Of a DNA stretch of 64,000 nt, positions 34,745 to 43,702 are shown piece by piece. The notes beneath the pieces were generated by a model. The model saw only the letters and a program-made list of their open reading frames with translations, made no database searches and was not told where the DNA came from. Position numbers and translations under genes: made by a program. The stretch's first letter is position 1; every line of letters starts with the position of its first letter. The stretch covers positions 310,001-374,000 of the forward strand of contig NZ_NJIG01000003.1 in NCBI RefSeq assembly GCF_002209535.1, read 5' to 3'. The DNA is from Achromobacter marplatensis. Its GTDB lineage: Bacteria > Pseudomonadota > Gammaproteobacteria > Burkholderiales > Burkholderiaceae_B.

Positions 34745-35671
34745 TCAGGTGTTGCGCGTGGACTTCACAATGGTCATGGCGGAAGCGATCATCCCGCCCA
34801 CGTCCGACATGTTGGCCGGCAGGATCAGCGTATTGCCTTCCTTGGCCACGTTGCCGAACGCTTCGACGTAGCGCTCGGCCACCTTCAGGTTGACGGCTTC
34901 CATGCCGCCCGGCTGGCGCACGGCATCGGCGACCTGCGTGATGGCCTTGGCGGTGGCTTCCGCAATCGCCAGCACCGCGGCGGCCTCGCCCTGCGCCTGG
35001 TTGATCTGGGCCTGCTTTTCGCCTTCCGAGCGCGCGATGGCGGCTTCGCGCTCGCCGGTGGCGATGTTGATCTGTTCCTGGCGGCGGCCTTCGGATGCCG
35101 CAATCAGCGCGCGCTTTTCACGTTCGGCGGTGATCTGCGCCTGCATGGAACGCAGGATCTCGTTGGGCGGCGTCAAATCCTTGATCTCGTAGCGCAGCAC
35201 CTTCACGCCCCAGTTCAACGCGGCCTCGTCCAGCGACGACACGATGTTGCTGTTGATGGAATCGCGCTCTTCGAAGGTGCGGTCCAGTTCCATCTTGCCG
35301 ATGACCGAACGCAAGGTGGTCTGCGCCAGCTGCGTGATCGCCGAAATGTAGTTCGACGAACCATAGGATGCGCGCATCGGGTCCGTCACCTGGAAATACA
35401 GGACGCCGTCGACCTGCAATTGCGTGTTGTCGCGCGTGATGCAGACCTGGCTGGGCACGTCCAGCGGGATTTCCTTGAGCGAGTGCTTGTACGACACGCG
35501 TTCGATGAACGGGATGACGAAGCCCGCGCCGGGCGACAGGACGCGGTCGAATTTGCCCAGGCGCTCGACCACCCAGGCGTGCTGCTGGGGCACGATGGCG
35601 ATCGACTTGATGACGATCAGGATCGCCAGCGCGACGACGACGAGCAGGACGATAGTGGAAGTATCGATCAT
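34745..35671 (-). CDS. SPFH/band 7 (stomatin-like) membrane protein
   Basis: A 308-residue protein with an N-terminal membrane anchor (IVLLVVVALAILIVIKSIA), then VPQQHAWVVERLGKFDRVLS and the band 7 domain (VQVDGVLYF-like QLQVDGVLYFQVTDPMRASY), and a long Glu/Ala helical region (AEREKRALIAASEGRRQEQI) that drives oligomer rings. It resembles QmcA and paraslipin. Such proteins form membrane microdomains and are paired with NfeD proteins, as here with the gene upstream. A role with proteases or membrane quality control is inference from the family. Confidence 0.92.
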   Translation of the reverse strand: MIDTSTIVLLVVVALAILIVIKSIAIVPQQHAWVVERLGKFDRVLSPGAGFVIPFIERVSYKHSLKEIPLDVPSQVCITRDNTQLQVDGVLYFQVTDPMRASYGSSNYISAITQLAQTTLRSVIGKMELDRTFEERDSINSNIVSSLDEAALNWGVKVLRYEIKDLTPPNEILRSMQAQITAEREKRALIAASEGRRQEQINIATGEREAAIARSEGEKQAQINQAQGEAAAVLAIAEATAKAITQVADAVRQPGGMEAVNLKVAERYVEAFGNVAKEGNTLILPANMSDVGGMIASAMTIVKSTRNT

Positions 35672-35702
35672 GATGTAAAGCCTCTCCTGGAGTAAGTACG
35701 AG

Positions 35703-35730
35703 GGCGCCGCTGCCTGCCGGCAACGGCGCC
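35703..35730. other. Hairpin between NfeD and SPFH genes
   Basis: GGCGCCG and CGGCGCC flank an inner GCC/GGC pair around TGCC. It lies within the 90-base spacer of two co-directional genes and has no U-run, so it is more likely an RNA-stability or partial attenuation element than a full terminator. Confidence 0.4.
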
Positions 35731-35761
35731 TGCTGCGGGCTGCGCGTGGCGCAAGCCGGTT

Positions 35762-36199
35762 CTACTGTGCCGAACCCGGCGTGCCCCGCGGGGTCAGCAC
35801 CAGAGTCGAACCACGCAGTTCGGTAATGATGTGTTCGCCGGCGCGCGGCGCTTGGCCTCGGGCAAGCTCGGCCTGCCAGTGGGCGCCGCGGTACCAGACG
35901 CGCGCCGTGCCTTGTTCAGACCAGGCTTCCACGGACACCGTCTGCCCGATGTCCAGATTGACGTCGGCGTTGCGGGCCGAATTGACCTCGCGCTTTTTCA
36001 GGACACGCGTCTTGCGCAGCAGCAACAGGCCCAGCAGCAGCACGACGCCGCAAGCCACCAGCTGCCACTCCAGACCGGCGCCCAGCCAGGCGGCGACGCC
36101 CCCGGCCGCCAATCCCAAGGCAACCAGCAGCAAATAGAAGGTCCCCGTCGCCAGTTCCCCGATAAGGGCCAGCGCGGCCAGTCCCAGCCAGATCCACAT
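35762..36199 (-). CDS. NfeD family membrane protein
   Basis: A 145-residue short NfeD protein (class without the serine protease domain). Residues 1-65 form three to four membrane helices (WIWLGLAALALIGELATGTF, then LVACGVVLLLGLLLL). The C-terminal OB-fold domain follows at about 75-140 (GQTVSVEAWSEQGTARVWYR, GSTLVLTPRG). NfeD proteins partner with SPFH/stomatin-like proteins, and the SPFH gene follows directly, so the two probably form one membrane complex. Confidence 0.9.
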   Translation of the reverse strand: MWIWLGLAALALIGELATGTFYLLLVALGLAAGGVAAWLGAGLEWQLVACGVVLLLGLLLLRKTRVLKKREVNSARNADVNLDIGQTVSVEAWSEQGTARVWYRGAHWQAELARGQAPRAGEHIITELRGSTLVLTPRGTPGSAQ

Positions 36200-36367
36200 A
36201 GTCTTAAGGTCGCCTGAAAGGATGAGTCGTGAGCGGATTGTACGTATTTCCGGGACGCAGCGGGGCGGATGCCGGGCTCACGAATGTTTGCACTGGATTA
36301 TGATGCGCATTGATGCCCTGATCCCATCCGGATCGCCGGCGTCCGCCCTCTTCATGCACAAGCTTCC

Positions 36368-37105
36368 ATGACCGCTGCAATATCTTCTGCCCTACCCGTT
36401 CTGATCCTGCACACTGGCGATCCGGACGACACGCTTAAAAGCCAGTTCGGCGGCTATGCCGAACAATTGGCGAAAGCCGCTGGCCTGGCCGCCGACGCCA
36501 TCGAAGTCGTGGCCGTGCATGAGGGCCAGCGTCCGCAAGCCCCCGCCCGCTACCGTGCCGCGCTGATCACCGGATCGCCCGCCATGGTCACCGACAAGGA
36601 ACCCTGGAGCGAGGAAACCGCTGCCTGGCTGCGCGAGGCCGCCGCCGCCGACCTGCCCATGTTCGGCGTGTGCTACGGCCACCAGCTGCTGGCGCACGCG
36701 CTGGGCGGCAAGGTGGGTTATAACCCCGCCGGGCGCGAAGTGGGCACGCAGACGGTCGAACTGCTGCCCCCGGCTTCGGGCGACAAGCTGCTGGCCGGCC
36801 TGCCTGCCACCTTTCCCGCGCAGATGCTGCACGCCCAGACCGTCTTGCAGCCGCCTCCCGGCTCGGCCGTGCTGGCGCGTTCCGACCTGGACGAGCACCA
36901 GATGATCCGCATCGGCCGCAACGTGTTTTCTACCCAGTTCCACCCGGAATTCGGCCCGGACTTCGTGCGCGCCCACCTGGAGCGCTACGGCCGCCGCTAT
37001 GCCGCCGAAAACCTGGACATTCCCGACCTGTCGGCCAACGTCCGCGCGACGCCCGTGGCGGGCGGATTGCTGCGCCGGTTCCTGGATGTGTACGCGCCTG
37101 CCTGA
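36368..37105 (+). CDS. Class I glutamine amidotransferase-like protein (GMP synthase-like)
   Basis: A 245-residue protein of the GATase1 fold. The nucleophile motif is MFGVCYGHQLLAHALGG near residue 100 and the catalytic His-Glu pair is in STQFHPEFGPDF near 197. ALITGSPAMVTDKEPWSEET resembles stand-alone GMP synthase-like amidotransferases rather than GuaA, and no synthetase domain follows. The substrate is unknown; peptide or gamma-glutamyl hydrolysis is a family possibility. The gene stands alone, divergent from NfeD and 98 bases before the Ada-like gene. Confidence 0.88.
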   Translation: MTAAISSALPVLILHTGDPDDTLKSQFGGYAEQLAKAAGLAADAIEVVAVHEGQRPQAPARYRAALITGSPAMVTDKEPWSEETAAWLREAAAADLPMFGVCYGHQLLAHALGGKVGYNPAGREVGTQTVELLPPASGDKLLAGLPATFPAQMLHAQTVLQPPPGSAVLARSDLDEHQMIRIGRNVFSTQFHPEFGPDFVRAHLERYGRRYAAENLDIPDLSANVRATPVAGGLLRRFLDVYAPA

Positions 37106-37203
37106 GCCCCTGCCCGCGCGCAACATCCGGAGTGTGGCGTCCGCGCGCCTTTGAGACCATGGGGTCATCGCGCATCTGATCGTGCGCACGACAGGAGTTC
37201 CGA

Positions 37204-38049
37204 ATGAGTCCAGCCGCCGCCCCCTTGAGCAAACAGCACGCCGCCGCCGTCGAGCGCGCCTGCCGCGCCCTGGAGGCCGAGCAGCCGCCCGACCTGTCCA
37301 CGTTGGCCGAACAGGCCGGCATGAGCCGCTTTCATTTCCACCGTGTCTTCAAGGCCGCCACGGGCATCACGCCCAAGGCCTACGCCAATGCGCTGCGCGC
37401 CAGCCGCGCACGCCAGCAACTCAAGCAAAGCGCCAGCGTCACCGACGCCATGTATGACGCCGGCTTCAATTCCAGCGGCCGGTTCTACGAAGCCGCGCCG
37501 GCCATTCTGGGCATGACGCCCACGGCCTTCCGCAAGGACGGCGAAGGCGTGGAGATCCGCTTCGCCGTGGCCCAATGTTCGCTCGGTGCGCTGCTGGTGG
37601 CGGCCAGCAGCACCGGCATCTGCGAAATCGCCCTGGACGCCGACCCCGAGCAACTGGTGCACAACCTGCAAGACCGCTTCAAGGCCGCGCGGCTGATCGG
37701 CGCGGATACGGAGTTCGAAGCGTGGGTGGCCGCCGTGGTGGGCTTTGTGGAAGACCCGTCCCGCGGCCTGGACCTGCCGCTGGACGTGCGCGGCACCGCG
37801 TTTCAGCGCCGCGTCTGGGAGGCCCTGCGGGACATTCCGGCCGGCACGACCGCCACCTATACCGACATCGCCGAACGCATCGGCTCGCCGCGCGCCGTGC
37901 GCGCCGTGGCCCGCGCCTGCGCCACCAACAATATCGCGCTTGCCATCCCCTGCCATCGCGTGGTGCGCACTGATGGCTCGCTGGCCGGCTACCGCTGGGG
38001 CATCGATCGCAAACGCGCCCTGCTGGCCCGGGAAGCCCAAGCCGCCTGA
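37204..38049 (+). CDS. Ada-like protein: AraC-type HTH fused to O6-alkylguanine-DNA methyltransferase
   Basis: A 281-residue fusion. Residues about 12-110 are an AraC-type double HTH (LSTLAEQAGMSRFHFHRVFK, then VTDAMYDAGFNSSGRFYEAA). Residues 120-280 are an Ogt/Ada-C domain with ALAIPCHRVVRTDG carrying the acceptor cysteine near residue 252. It removes methyl groups from O6-methylguanine. The N-terminal zinc domain of E. coli Ada, which senses methylphosphotriesters and switches the protein into an activator, is missing, and there is no room for it upstream. AGGAG lies before the ATG. Confidence 0.92.
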   Translation: MSPAAAPLSKQHAAAVERACRALEAEQPPDLSTLAEQAGMSRFHFHRVFKAATGITPKAYANALRASRARQQLKQSASVTDAMYDAGFNSSGRFYEAAPAILGMTPTAFRKDGEGVEIRFAVAQCSLGALLVAASSTGICEIALDADPEQLVHNLQDRFKAARLIGADTEFEAWVAAVVGFVEDPSRGLDLPLDVRGTAFQRRVWEALRDIPAGTTATYTDIAERIGSPRAVRAVARACATNNIALAIPCHRVVRTDGSLAGYRWGIDRKRALLAREAQAA

Positions 38050-38074
38050 GGCGCCGAATGCCCGTCGCGCAGCG

Positions 38075-38866
38075 TCATGAAGGGCTAGCGGCATGCGCAT
38101 CGGCGCGTTCCGCCAGGGCGGCCAGAAACGTCTCGATGGCCGCGGCCAAGGCAAGCGGCGTCTCGTTCATGGGGTAATGGCCGGCGTCCTCCAGCACCTG
38201 CAGACTGGCCATCGGGTAGCGGCGCAGATAGGTGCCGGCCATCAACGCCGCATTGAACGTGGGGTCATGTTTGCCCACCAGCACCTTCACGGGATGCAGT
38301 CCCGCAATCTCGCTGCCAAAGTCCGTATCGGCCCACGCGCGAAGGTACGCGCCAAAGGCTTCCGGCAAAGAACACGCTGCCGAATACGCGGCCTTCCATT
38401 CGACCCAGACCGGCGGCAATCGGCCGCCGGTGCTGCGGTCGATGATGGTCCGGCGCAGATCGGCGCGATCGGCGGCGCCCTCGAGCAACTGCCGCGTCGC
38501 CGCTTCGTACCGTATGCCGCCACAGGGAACAGGCGCGATCGCGACCAGACCGCGCACTCGGGACGGCGCCAACGTGGCGATTCGTTCGATCGCCATGCCG
38601 CCCATAGAATGGCCCACTAGGCTGAAGGTGCGCCATCCCAGTTCGTCGGCCAGCGCCAGCGCGTCCAAGGCGATCTCGTCAATCGTGTAGGCACCGGGCA
38701 CGTCGCGCCTGCCGCCATAGCCCCGGTAATTCATGAACACATAGCTGTAGGCGTCGCCCGACAGCCAGGGCTCGATCGGCTCGAACGCGTGCGCGTCGCC
38801 GAACCAGCCGTGCAAGACGAAAACGGTATGTGGACCCGTCCCCACGCGATGAAAAGGTTTGCGCAT
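38075..38866 (-). CDS. Alpha/beta hydrolase
   Basis: A 263-residue alpha/beta hydrolase. The oxyanion region is VFVLHGWFGDAHAF, the nucleophile elbow is FSLVGHSMGGMAIERIA near residue 91, and the catalytic His is in LEDAGHYPMNETPLAL near the C-terminus; an Asp lies in VGKHDPTFNAAL. There is no signal peptide. Esterase or C-C hydrolase activity is likely, but the substrate is unknown. It converges on the Ada-like gene and is divergent from an AraC-type regulator with 117 bases between, which may control it. Confidence 0.88.
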   Translation of the reverse strand: MRKPFHRVGTGPHTVFVLHGWFGDAHAFEPIEPWLSGDAYSYVFMNYRGYGGRRDVPGAYTIDEIALDALALADELGWRTFSLVGHSMGGMAIERIATLAPSRVRGLVAIAPVPCGGIRYEAATRQLLEGAADRADLRRTIIDRSTGGRLPPVWVEWKAAYSAACSLPEAFGAYLRAWADTDFGSEIAGLHPVKVLVGKHDPTFNAALMAGTYLRRYPMASLQVLEDAGHYPMNETPLALAAAIETFLAALAERADAHAASPS

Positions 38867-38983
38867 GACGCCTCCGATGCAAATGAAAAGCCGCCCGGCA
38901 GGGGACGACAGCTGGCTGGGATCATAAGTGCGGCGGAGGTGGCCCGCCTTCGCTATCGGGCTATAAGTTGTAGAATTTGGGCC

Positions 38984-39769
38984 ATGCGCAATACGCTGCT
39001 TGATCCCTTCGAAGATATTCCGCGCGCCGTGGTGGTAACCGCGAACGACTATCCCGCCGGCTCAACGTTTCCGCTTCACGCGCATCGGCGGGGCCAGTTC
39101 GCTTTTGCTTCCCGTGGCGCGATCAGCGTTGCCACGCCCGAAGGCAGATGGCTCGTGCCGCCCCAGCGCGCGTGCTGGCTGCCCGCCGGCATGGCGCACG
39201 AAATGACCATGTCCGGCCAAGTCACGATGCTCAATGCCTTCGTGTCCCCGCGCGACGCGGACGCCGCGCAACTGCCCGCGCATTGCTGCGTCTACGGCGT
39301 TTCGCCGCTGCTCAGGCATTTGCTGGAAGAGGCCATTGATCTACCGGCCATGTACGACGTCCAGGGACGCGCCGGCAAGCTGATGGCGATGCTGGTGGCG
39401 GAAATCGCGTTCATGCCCCGCCTATCGCTGCATGCGCCGCTGCCGCAAGATCCTCGCCTGGCCCGAGCATGCCGGCAGTTGTTCGATGCGCCGTCGGTGG
39501 CGGTAAGCCTGGACACCCTGGCTGACCAGGCAGGCATGAGCCGGCGCACCTTCACCCGCCTCTTCCGTGAGCAGACCGGCGTGAGCGTCGCCGCATGGCG
39601 CCAGCAGGTTTGCCTGCTCACCGCCATCGAACGCTTAAGCCGCGGCCAGTCCGTGACCCGGGTCGCGCTGGACCTGGGCTATGCCAGCCCTAGCGCGTTC
39701 GCCTCCGCCTTTCGCCGGACCCTCGGGCAAACGCCCACGCAGTACATGGAAGTGCATCGGTTGGCGTGA
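38984..39769 (+). CDS. AraC family transcriptional regulator
   Basis: A 261-residue regulator. The N-terminal half is a cupin-like AraC ligand domain (FPLHAHRRGQFAFASRGAIS, LVPPQRACWLPAGMAHEMTM). The C-terminal HTH pair is at about 165-260 (LDTLADQAGMSRRTFTRLFR and VTRVALDLGYASPSAFASAF). This belongs to the group with a histidine-rich sensing pocket seen in many one-component regulators. The ATG at 38984 starts the conserved domain. It is divergent from the alpha/beta hydrolase gene, its most likely target. Confidence 0.9.
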   Translation: MRNTLLDPFEDIPRAVVVTANDYPAGSTFPLHAHRRGQFAFASRGAISVATPEGRWLVPPQRACWLPAGMAHEMTMSGQVTMLNAFVSPRDADAAQLPAHCCVYGVSPLLRHLLEEAIDLPAMYDVQGRAGKLMAMLVAEIAFMPRLSLHAPLPQDPRLARACRQLFDAPSVAVSLDTLADQAGMSRRTFTRLFREQTGVSVAAWRQQVCLLTAIERLSRGQSVTRVALDLGYASPSAFASAFRRTLGQTPTQYMEVHRLA

Positions 39770-39810
39770 AGGCACCGCCGCCTCGCTTCCACCTCGTCTG
39801 CCCTGACCGC

Positions 39811-39849
39811 AAAAAAAAACCCCGCATCGTTTCCGATGCGGGGCTTTTT
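39811..39849. terminator. Bidirectional terminator between AraC regulator and ppsA
   Basis: A9 run, then CCCCGCATCG, loop TTTC, CGATGCGGGG and CTTTTT. The perfect 10 bp stem flanked by A- and T-runs can end transcription from both sides, which suits its position between the converging AraC-type gene and ppsA. Confidence 0.9.
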
Positions 39850-39867
39850 CGATCATCCAGCCTATCG

Positions 39868-42231
39868 TTATTTGGCCAGACGCTGCCAGGTATCGACAAC
39901 GGTGTCGGGGTTGAGCGACATCGACAGGATGCCCTCGTCCTTCAGCCATTGCGCGAAGTCCGGGTGGTCGCTGGGGCCTTGGCCGCAGATACCCACGTAC
40001 TTGTTGGCGGCCAGGCAAGCCTTGATCGCGCGGCGCAGCATGAACTTCACGGCTTCATCGCGTTCGTCGAAGTCGGCAGCCAGCAGTTCCATGCCCGAGT
40101 CGCGGTCCAGACCCAGCGTCAGCTGCGTCATGTCGTTGGAACCGATCGAGAAGCCGTCGAAGAATTGCAGGAATTCATCGGCCAGGATGGCGTTGGACGG
40201 CACTTCGCACATCATGATCAGCTTCAGGCCATTTTCGCCGCGTGCCAAGCCGTGCTTGGCCAGCAGGTTGACGACCTTTTCCGCCTGGCCCACGGTACGC
40301 ACGAACGGCACCATGATCTCGACGTTGGTCAGACCCATGTCGTCGCGCACTTTCTTCAGCGCTTCGCATTCCATGCGGAAGCACTCGGCGAAGTCTTCAG
40401 CGATGTAGCGCGACGCGCCGCGGAAGCCCAGCATGGGGTTCTCTTCCTCGGGCTCGTAGCGCGAACCGCCGACCAGCTTGCGGTACTCGTTGGACTTGAA
40501 GTCCGACATGCGCACGATCACCGGCTTCGGGTAGAAAGCGGCGGCAATCGTCGCCACGCCTTCGGCCATCTTCTCGACGAAGAAGGCGCGCGGGCTGGCA
40601 TGGCCGCGGGCCGCCGATTCCACGGCCTTCTTCAGTTCGCCGTCCACGTTCGGGTAGTCCAGGACTGCCTTCGGGTGGATGCCGATGTTGTTGTTGATGA
40701 TGAATTCCAGACGGGCCAGGCCCACGCCGCTGTTCGGGATCTGCGCGAAGTCGAACGCCAGTTGCGGGTTGCCCACGTTCATCATGATCTTCAGATCGAT
40801 GGCGGGCATATCGCCGCGGCGGACTTCTTCCACTTCGGTTTCGATCAGGCCGTCATAGATGCGGCCTTCGTCGCCTTCCGCGCAAGATACGGTCACGGCC
40901 TGGCCTTCCTTCAACAGGTCGGTGGCGTTGCCGCAGCCGACAACCGCCGGAATGCCCAGTTCGCGCGCGATGATCGCCGCGTGGCAGGTACGGCCGCCGC
41001 GGTTCGTGACGATGGCCGAGGCGCGCTTCATCACGGGTTCCCAGTTGGGATCCGTCATGTCGGTGACCAGCACGTCGCCCGGCTGGACCTTGTCCATGTC
41101 GGAGATGTCGCCCACGACGCGGACCGGACCGGCGCCGATCTTCTGGCCGATTGCGCGGCCGGTGATCAGGACCTGGCCGGTGGCCTTCAGGCGGTAGCGC
41201 TGCTGCACGTCGTTGGCGCCCTGCTGCGACTTCACCGTTTCCGGACGCGCTTGCAGGATGTAGATCTTGCCGTCGACGCCGTCGCGGCCCCACTCGATGT
41301 CCATCGGGCGCTTGTAGTGCTTTTCGATGATGACGGCGTAGCGGGCCAGTTCATTGACCTCGTCGTCAGTCAGCGAGTAGCGGTTGCGCTCGGACACTGG
41401 CACGTCGACGGTGCGCACGGCACGGCCTTCGGGGCGCTCGGGATCGAATTCCATCTTGATCAGCTTGGAACCGATGCGGCGGCCGACGATCGGGTAGTGG
41501 CCCTGAGCCAGCGTCGGCTTGAAGACGTAGAACTCGTCGGGGTTGACCGCGCCTTGCACGACGGTTTCGCCCAGGCCGTAGGACGACGTGATGAACACGA
41601 CGTCTTCAAAGCCCGATTCGGTGTCGATGGTGAACATGACGCCGGCGCTGCCCTTGTCGGAACGCACCATGCGCTGGATGCCGGCCGACAAGGCGACGTC
41701 GGCGTGGGCATAGCCCTTGTGCACGCGATAGGAGATGGCGCGGTCGTTGTACAACGACGCGAACACGTGGCGGATCTTGTCCAGCACGTCATCGATGCCG
41801 ACGACGTTCAGGTAGGTTTCCTGCTGGCCGGCGAACGAGGCGTCGGGCAGGTCTTCGGCCGTGGCGGACGAGCGCACGGCGAACGAGCCCTTGCCGTCAG
41901 CGTCGAGCTTGGCGAAGGCTTCGCGGATCTGGGCTTCGAATTCGGGCGAGAACGGGGCCTCGACCAGCCATTGACGGATTTCCGCGCCGGCGTTGGCCAG
42001 TTCGCGGACGTCCTCAGGGTTCAGCGTGGTCAGGCGTTCAGCGATGCGCTTGTCCAGGCCCGAAGCCTTCAGGAAGTCGCGGAAGGCGTCAGCGGTCGTG
42101 GCAAAGCCGCCCGGTACGCGGACACCCGCGCCAGACAGCTGGCTGATCATTTCGCCTAGTGATGCGTTCTTGCCTCCTACCGAGTCCACGTCCGTCATGC
42201 GGAGCTGCTCGAACAAAACAACGTACGACAT
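39868..42231 (-). CDS. ppsA: Phosphoenolpyruvate synthase
   Basis: A 787-residue enzyme converting pyruvate and ATP to phosphoenolpyruvate, AMP and phosphate for gluconeogenesis. The N-terminal nucleotide domain has [20 protein letters not shown], the phosphohistidine domain has [20 protein letters not shown] near residue 420, and the C-terminal PEP/pyruvate barrel carries [17 protein letters not shown]. The ATG at 42231 follows AAAGGTGA; a GTG at 42240 is too close to it. It is divergent from ppsR, whose product switches PpsA off and on by phosphorylation. Confidence 0.97.
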   Translation of the reverse strand: MSYVVLFEQLRMTDVDSVGGKNASLGEMISQLSGAGVRVPGGFATTADAFRDFLKASGLDKRIAERLTTLNPEDVRELANAGAEIRQWLVEAPFSPEFEAQIREAFAKLDADGKGSFAVRSSATAEDLPDASFAGQQETYLNVVGIDDVLDKIRHVFASLYNDRAISYRVHKGYAHADVALSAGIQRMVRSDKGSAGVMFTIDTESGFEDVVFITSSYGLGETVVQGAVNPDEFYVFKPTLAQGHYPIVGRRIGSKLIKMEFDPERPEGRAVRTVDVPVSERNRYSLTDDEVNELARYAVIIEKHYKRPMDIEWGRDGVDGKIYILQARPETVKSQQGANDVQQRYRLKATGQVLITGRAIGQKIGAGPVRVVGDISDMDKVQPGDVLVTDMTDPNWEPVMKRASAIVTNRGGRTCHAAIIARELGIPAVVGCGNATDLLKEGQAVTVSCAEGDEGRIYDGLIETEVEEVRRGDMPAIDLKIMMNVGNPQLAFDFAQIPNSGVGLARLEFIINNNIGIHPKAVLDYPNVDGELKKAVESAARGHASPRAFFVEKMAEGVATIAAAFYPKPVIVRMSDFKSNEYRKLVGGSRYEPEEENPMLGFRGASRYIAEDFAECFRMECEALKKVRDDMGLTNVEIMVPFVRTVGQAEKVVNLLAKHGLARGENGLKLIMMCEVPSNAILADEFLQFFDGFSIGSNDMTQLTLGLDRDSGMELLAADFDERDEAVKFMLRRAIKACLAANKYVGICGQGPSDHPDFAQWLKDEGILSMSLNPDTVVDTWQRLAK

Positions 42232-42411
42232 TGAAGTCACCTTTTACAATGGAATGAAAGCGAGTTTGGTCAATGCATGAAGAGGCGTAGAAAACCGCCC
42301 TTCCACACGCTGACCAAACTGGCCTTGGACCGCCCTTGGGGTGACTTATAGGGGCCTGATTGTACTCGGTGGAGTACCCTCGGCTATCTGACTGGTTGGA
42401 ATTTTTTACAC

Positions 42412-43239
42412 ATGACATCTACCCCGATCGTACGCACGGTATACATCGTTTCCGACAGTACCGGCATCACCGCTGAGACCTTCAGCCAGTCGGTGCTTTC
42501 CCAGTTCGAAGAGGTCGATTTCAAGCCGATCCGCCTGCCTTTCGTCGACACCCTGGAGAAAGCCGCCGAGGTCGCCATGCGCATCGACCGCAGCGCCCTG
42601 GAAGCCGGTGTACCCCCCATCGTGTTCAGCACCCTGGTCAACCCCGAGATCCTGGCCCGTGTTCGCCAGGCGAACGGGATTTTCATGGATCTGTTCGGCA
42701 CCTTCGTCAGCCATATCGAGCAGGCGCTGGGCCTGAAGTCCAGTCACTCCATCGGCCGCTCGCACATGCAGGCCAATTCGGAAAAATACCGCAACCGGAT
42801 CGACGCCATCAACTTCAGCCTGGCGCACGACGACGGACAGTTCGTGAACCAGCTGGACGAGGCTGACGTGATCCTGGTTGGCGTATCCCGCTGCGGCAAG
42901 ACGCCGACGAGCCTGTACCTGGCCATGCAATACGCGATCAAGGCGGCCAACTTCCCGCTGACCCCCGACGATTTCGAGCGCGGCACCCTGCCCTCGACCA
43001 TCGCGCCGCACCGCGCCAAGCTGTTTGGCCTGTCCATCCAACCCGAGCGCCTGGCCGAAGTCCGCAACGAACGCCGCCCCAACAGCCGCTACGCGCAGCT
43101 GGAGCAATGCCGTTACGAGGTCGCGGAAGCGGAACGCATGATGCGCCGCGAAGGGATTTCCTGGCTGTCCAGCACCACCAAGTCGATCGAAGAAATCGCG
43201 ACGACGGTATTGCAGGAAGTGGGCCTGGACCGAGGCTGA
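42412..43239 (+). CDS. ppsR: PEP synthase regulatory protein (bifunctional kinase/pyrophosphorylase)
   Basis: A 275-residue DUF299 protein that inactivates PpsA by ADP-dependent threonine phosphorylation and reactivates it by Pi-dependent dephosphorylation. It starts VYIVSDSTGITAETFSQSVL, and the P-loop-like DVILVGVSRCGKTPTSLYLA lies near residue 150. The divergent ppsA/ppsR layout, 180 bases apart, matches other proteobacteria and supports the assignment. A bidirectional terminator follows. Confidence 0.95.
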   Translation: MTSTPIVRTVYIVSDSTGITAETFSQSVLSQFEEVDFKPIRLPFVDTLEKAAEVAMRIDRSALEAGVPPIVFSTLVNPEILARVRQANGIFMDLFGTFVSHIEQALGLKSSHSIGRSHMQANSEKYRNRIDAINFSLAHDDGQFVNQLDEADVILVGVSRCGKTPTSLYLAMQYAIKAANFPLTPDDFERGTLPSTIAPHRAKLFGLSIQPERLAEVRNERRPNSRYAQLEQCRYEVAEAERMMRREGISWLSSTTKSIEEIATTVLQEVGLDRG

Positions 43240-43269
43240 CGCCCCGTCCTTACCCAAACGCTGCACATG

Positions 43270-43305
43270 AAAAAAGGGCCGCATAAGAAGCGGCCCCCTT
43301 TTTAT
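43270..43305. terminator. Bidirectional terminator between ppsR and the lipoprotein gene
   Basis: AAAAAAGGGCCGC, loop ATAAGAA, GCGGCCCCCTTTTT: a 7 bp GC stem with A- and T-runs on both sides. It lies between the ends of two convergent transcripts and should serve both, including the end of the long envelope operon. Confidence 0.88.
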
Positions 43306-43309
43306 TTGA

Positions 43310-43702
43310 TCATTGGCGCTGCGAGAATGGCAGCACGACCGGCTTGCCAAGCGGCACGAACATGCTGCCGCTGGGCAAATAAAAGCCCAACAGCTTGCCC
43401 GAAGACGCCACGAGATAGGCGTCCGACCCGCCGCGTTGGCCGACCCGCAGCGGTTCGCCCAGGGGCCGATAGACGTCGCCCTGCACCAAGGCCCCGACTC
43501 GCCGCCACCGAGAGCCCTCGGGCAACGTGTAGGCCTCGCCGTCCGGCACATGCGCGATGACGTCGCGCGACAGTTGCGACACGCTGGACGCCTCGCTCGC
43601 CACGACCGGCACGAATACGGCGCTCACTGGCGACGTTGAGGCGCACGCGCCCAGCAACGCCGCCAGGCAAGCAGCCGGAATTAGTGAACCAAACGCTTTC
43701 AT
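43310..43702 (-). CDS. Hypothetical lipoprotein
   Basis: A 130-residue protein with a lipoprotein signal ending LAALLGACASTS. I do not recognise the family. The mature part contains AHVPDGEAYTLPEGSRWRRV, VYRPLGEPLRVGQRGGSDAY and GFYLPSGSMFVPLGKPVVLP, suggesting short beta strands. Its ATG overlaps the stop of the RNA methyltransferase gene by four bases, and it is the last gene of the leftward envelope/translation run. A position after lipid A and Bam genes would fit an outer-membrane lipoprotein; its function is unknown. Confidence 0.8.
   Translation of the reverse strand: MKAFGSLIPAACLAALLGACASTSPVSAVFVPVVASEASSVSQLSRDVIAHVPDGEAYTLPEGSRWRRVGALVQGDVYRPLGEPLRVGQRGGSDAYLVASSGKLLGFYLPSGSMFVPLGKPVVLPFSQRQ

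Noticed and set aside
39766..42159. A 797-codon open frame on the plus strand opposite ppsA
   Set aside because: It mirrors the ppsA codons, has the His/Val/Asp-rich composition typical of antisense frames in GC-rich DNA, and no ribosome site or known motif.
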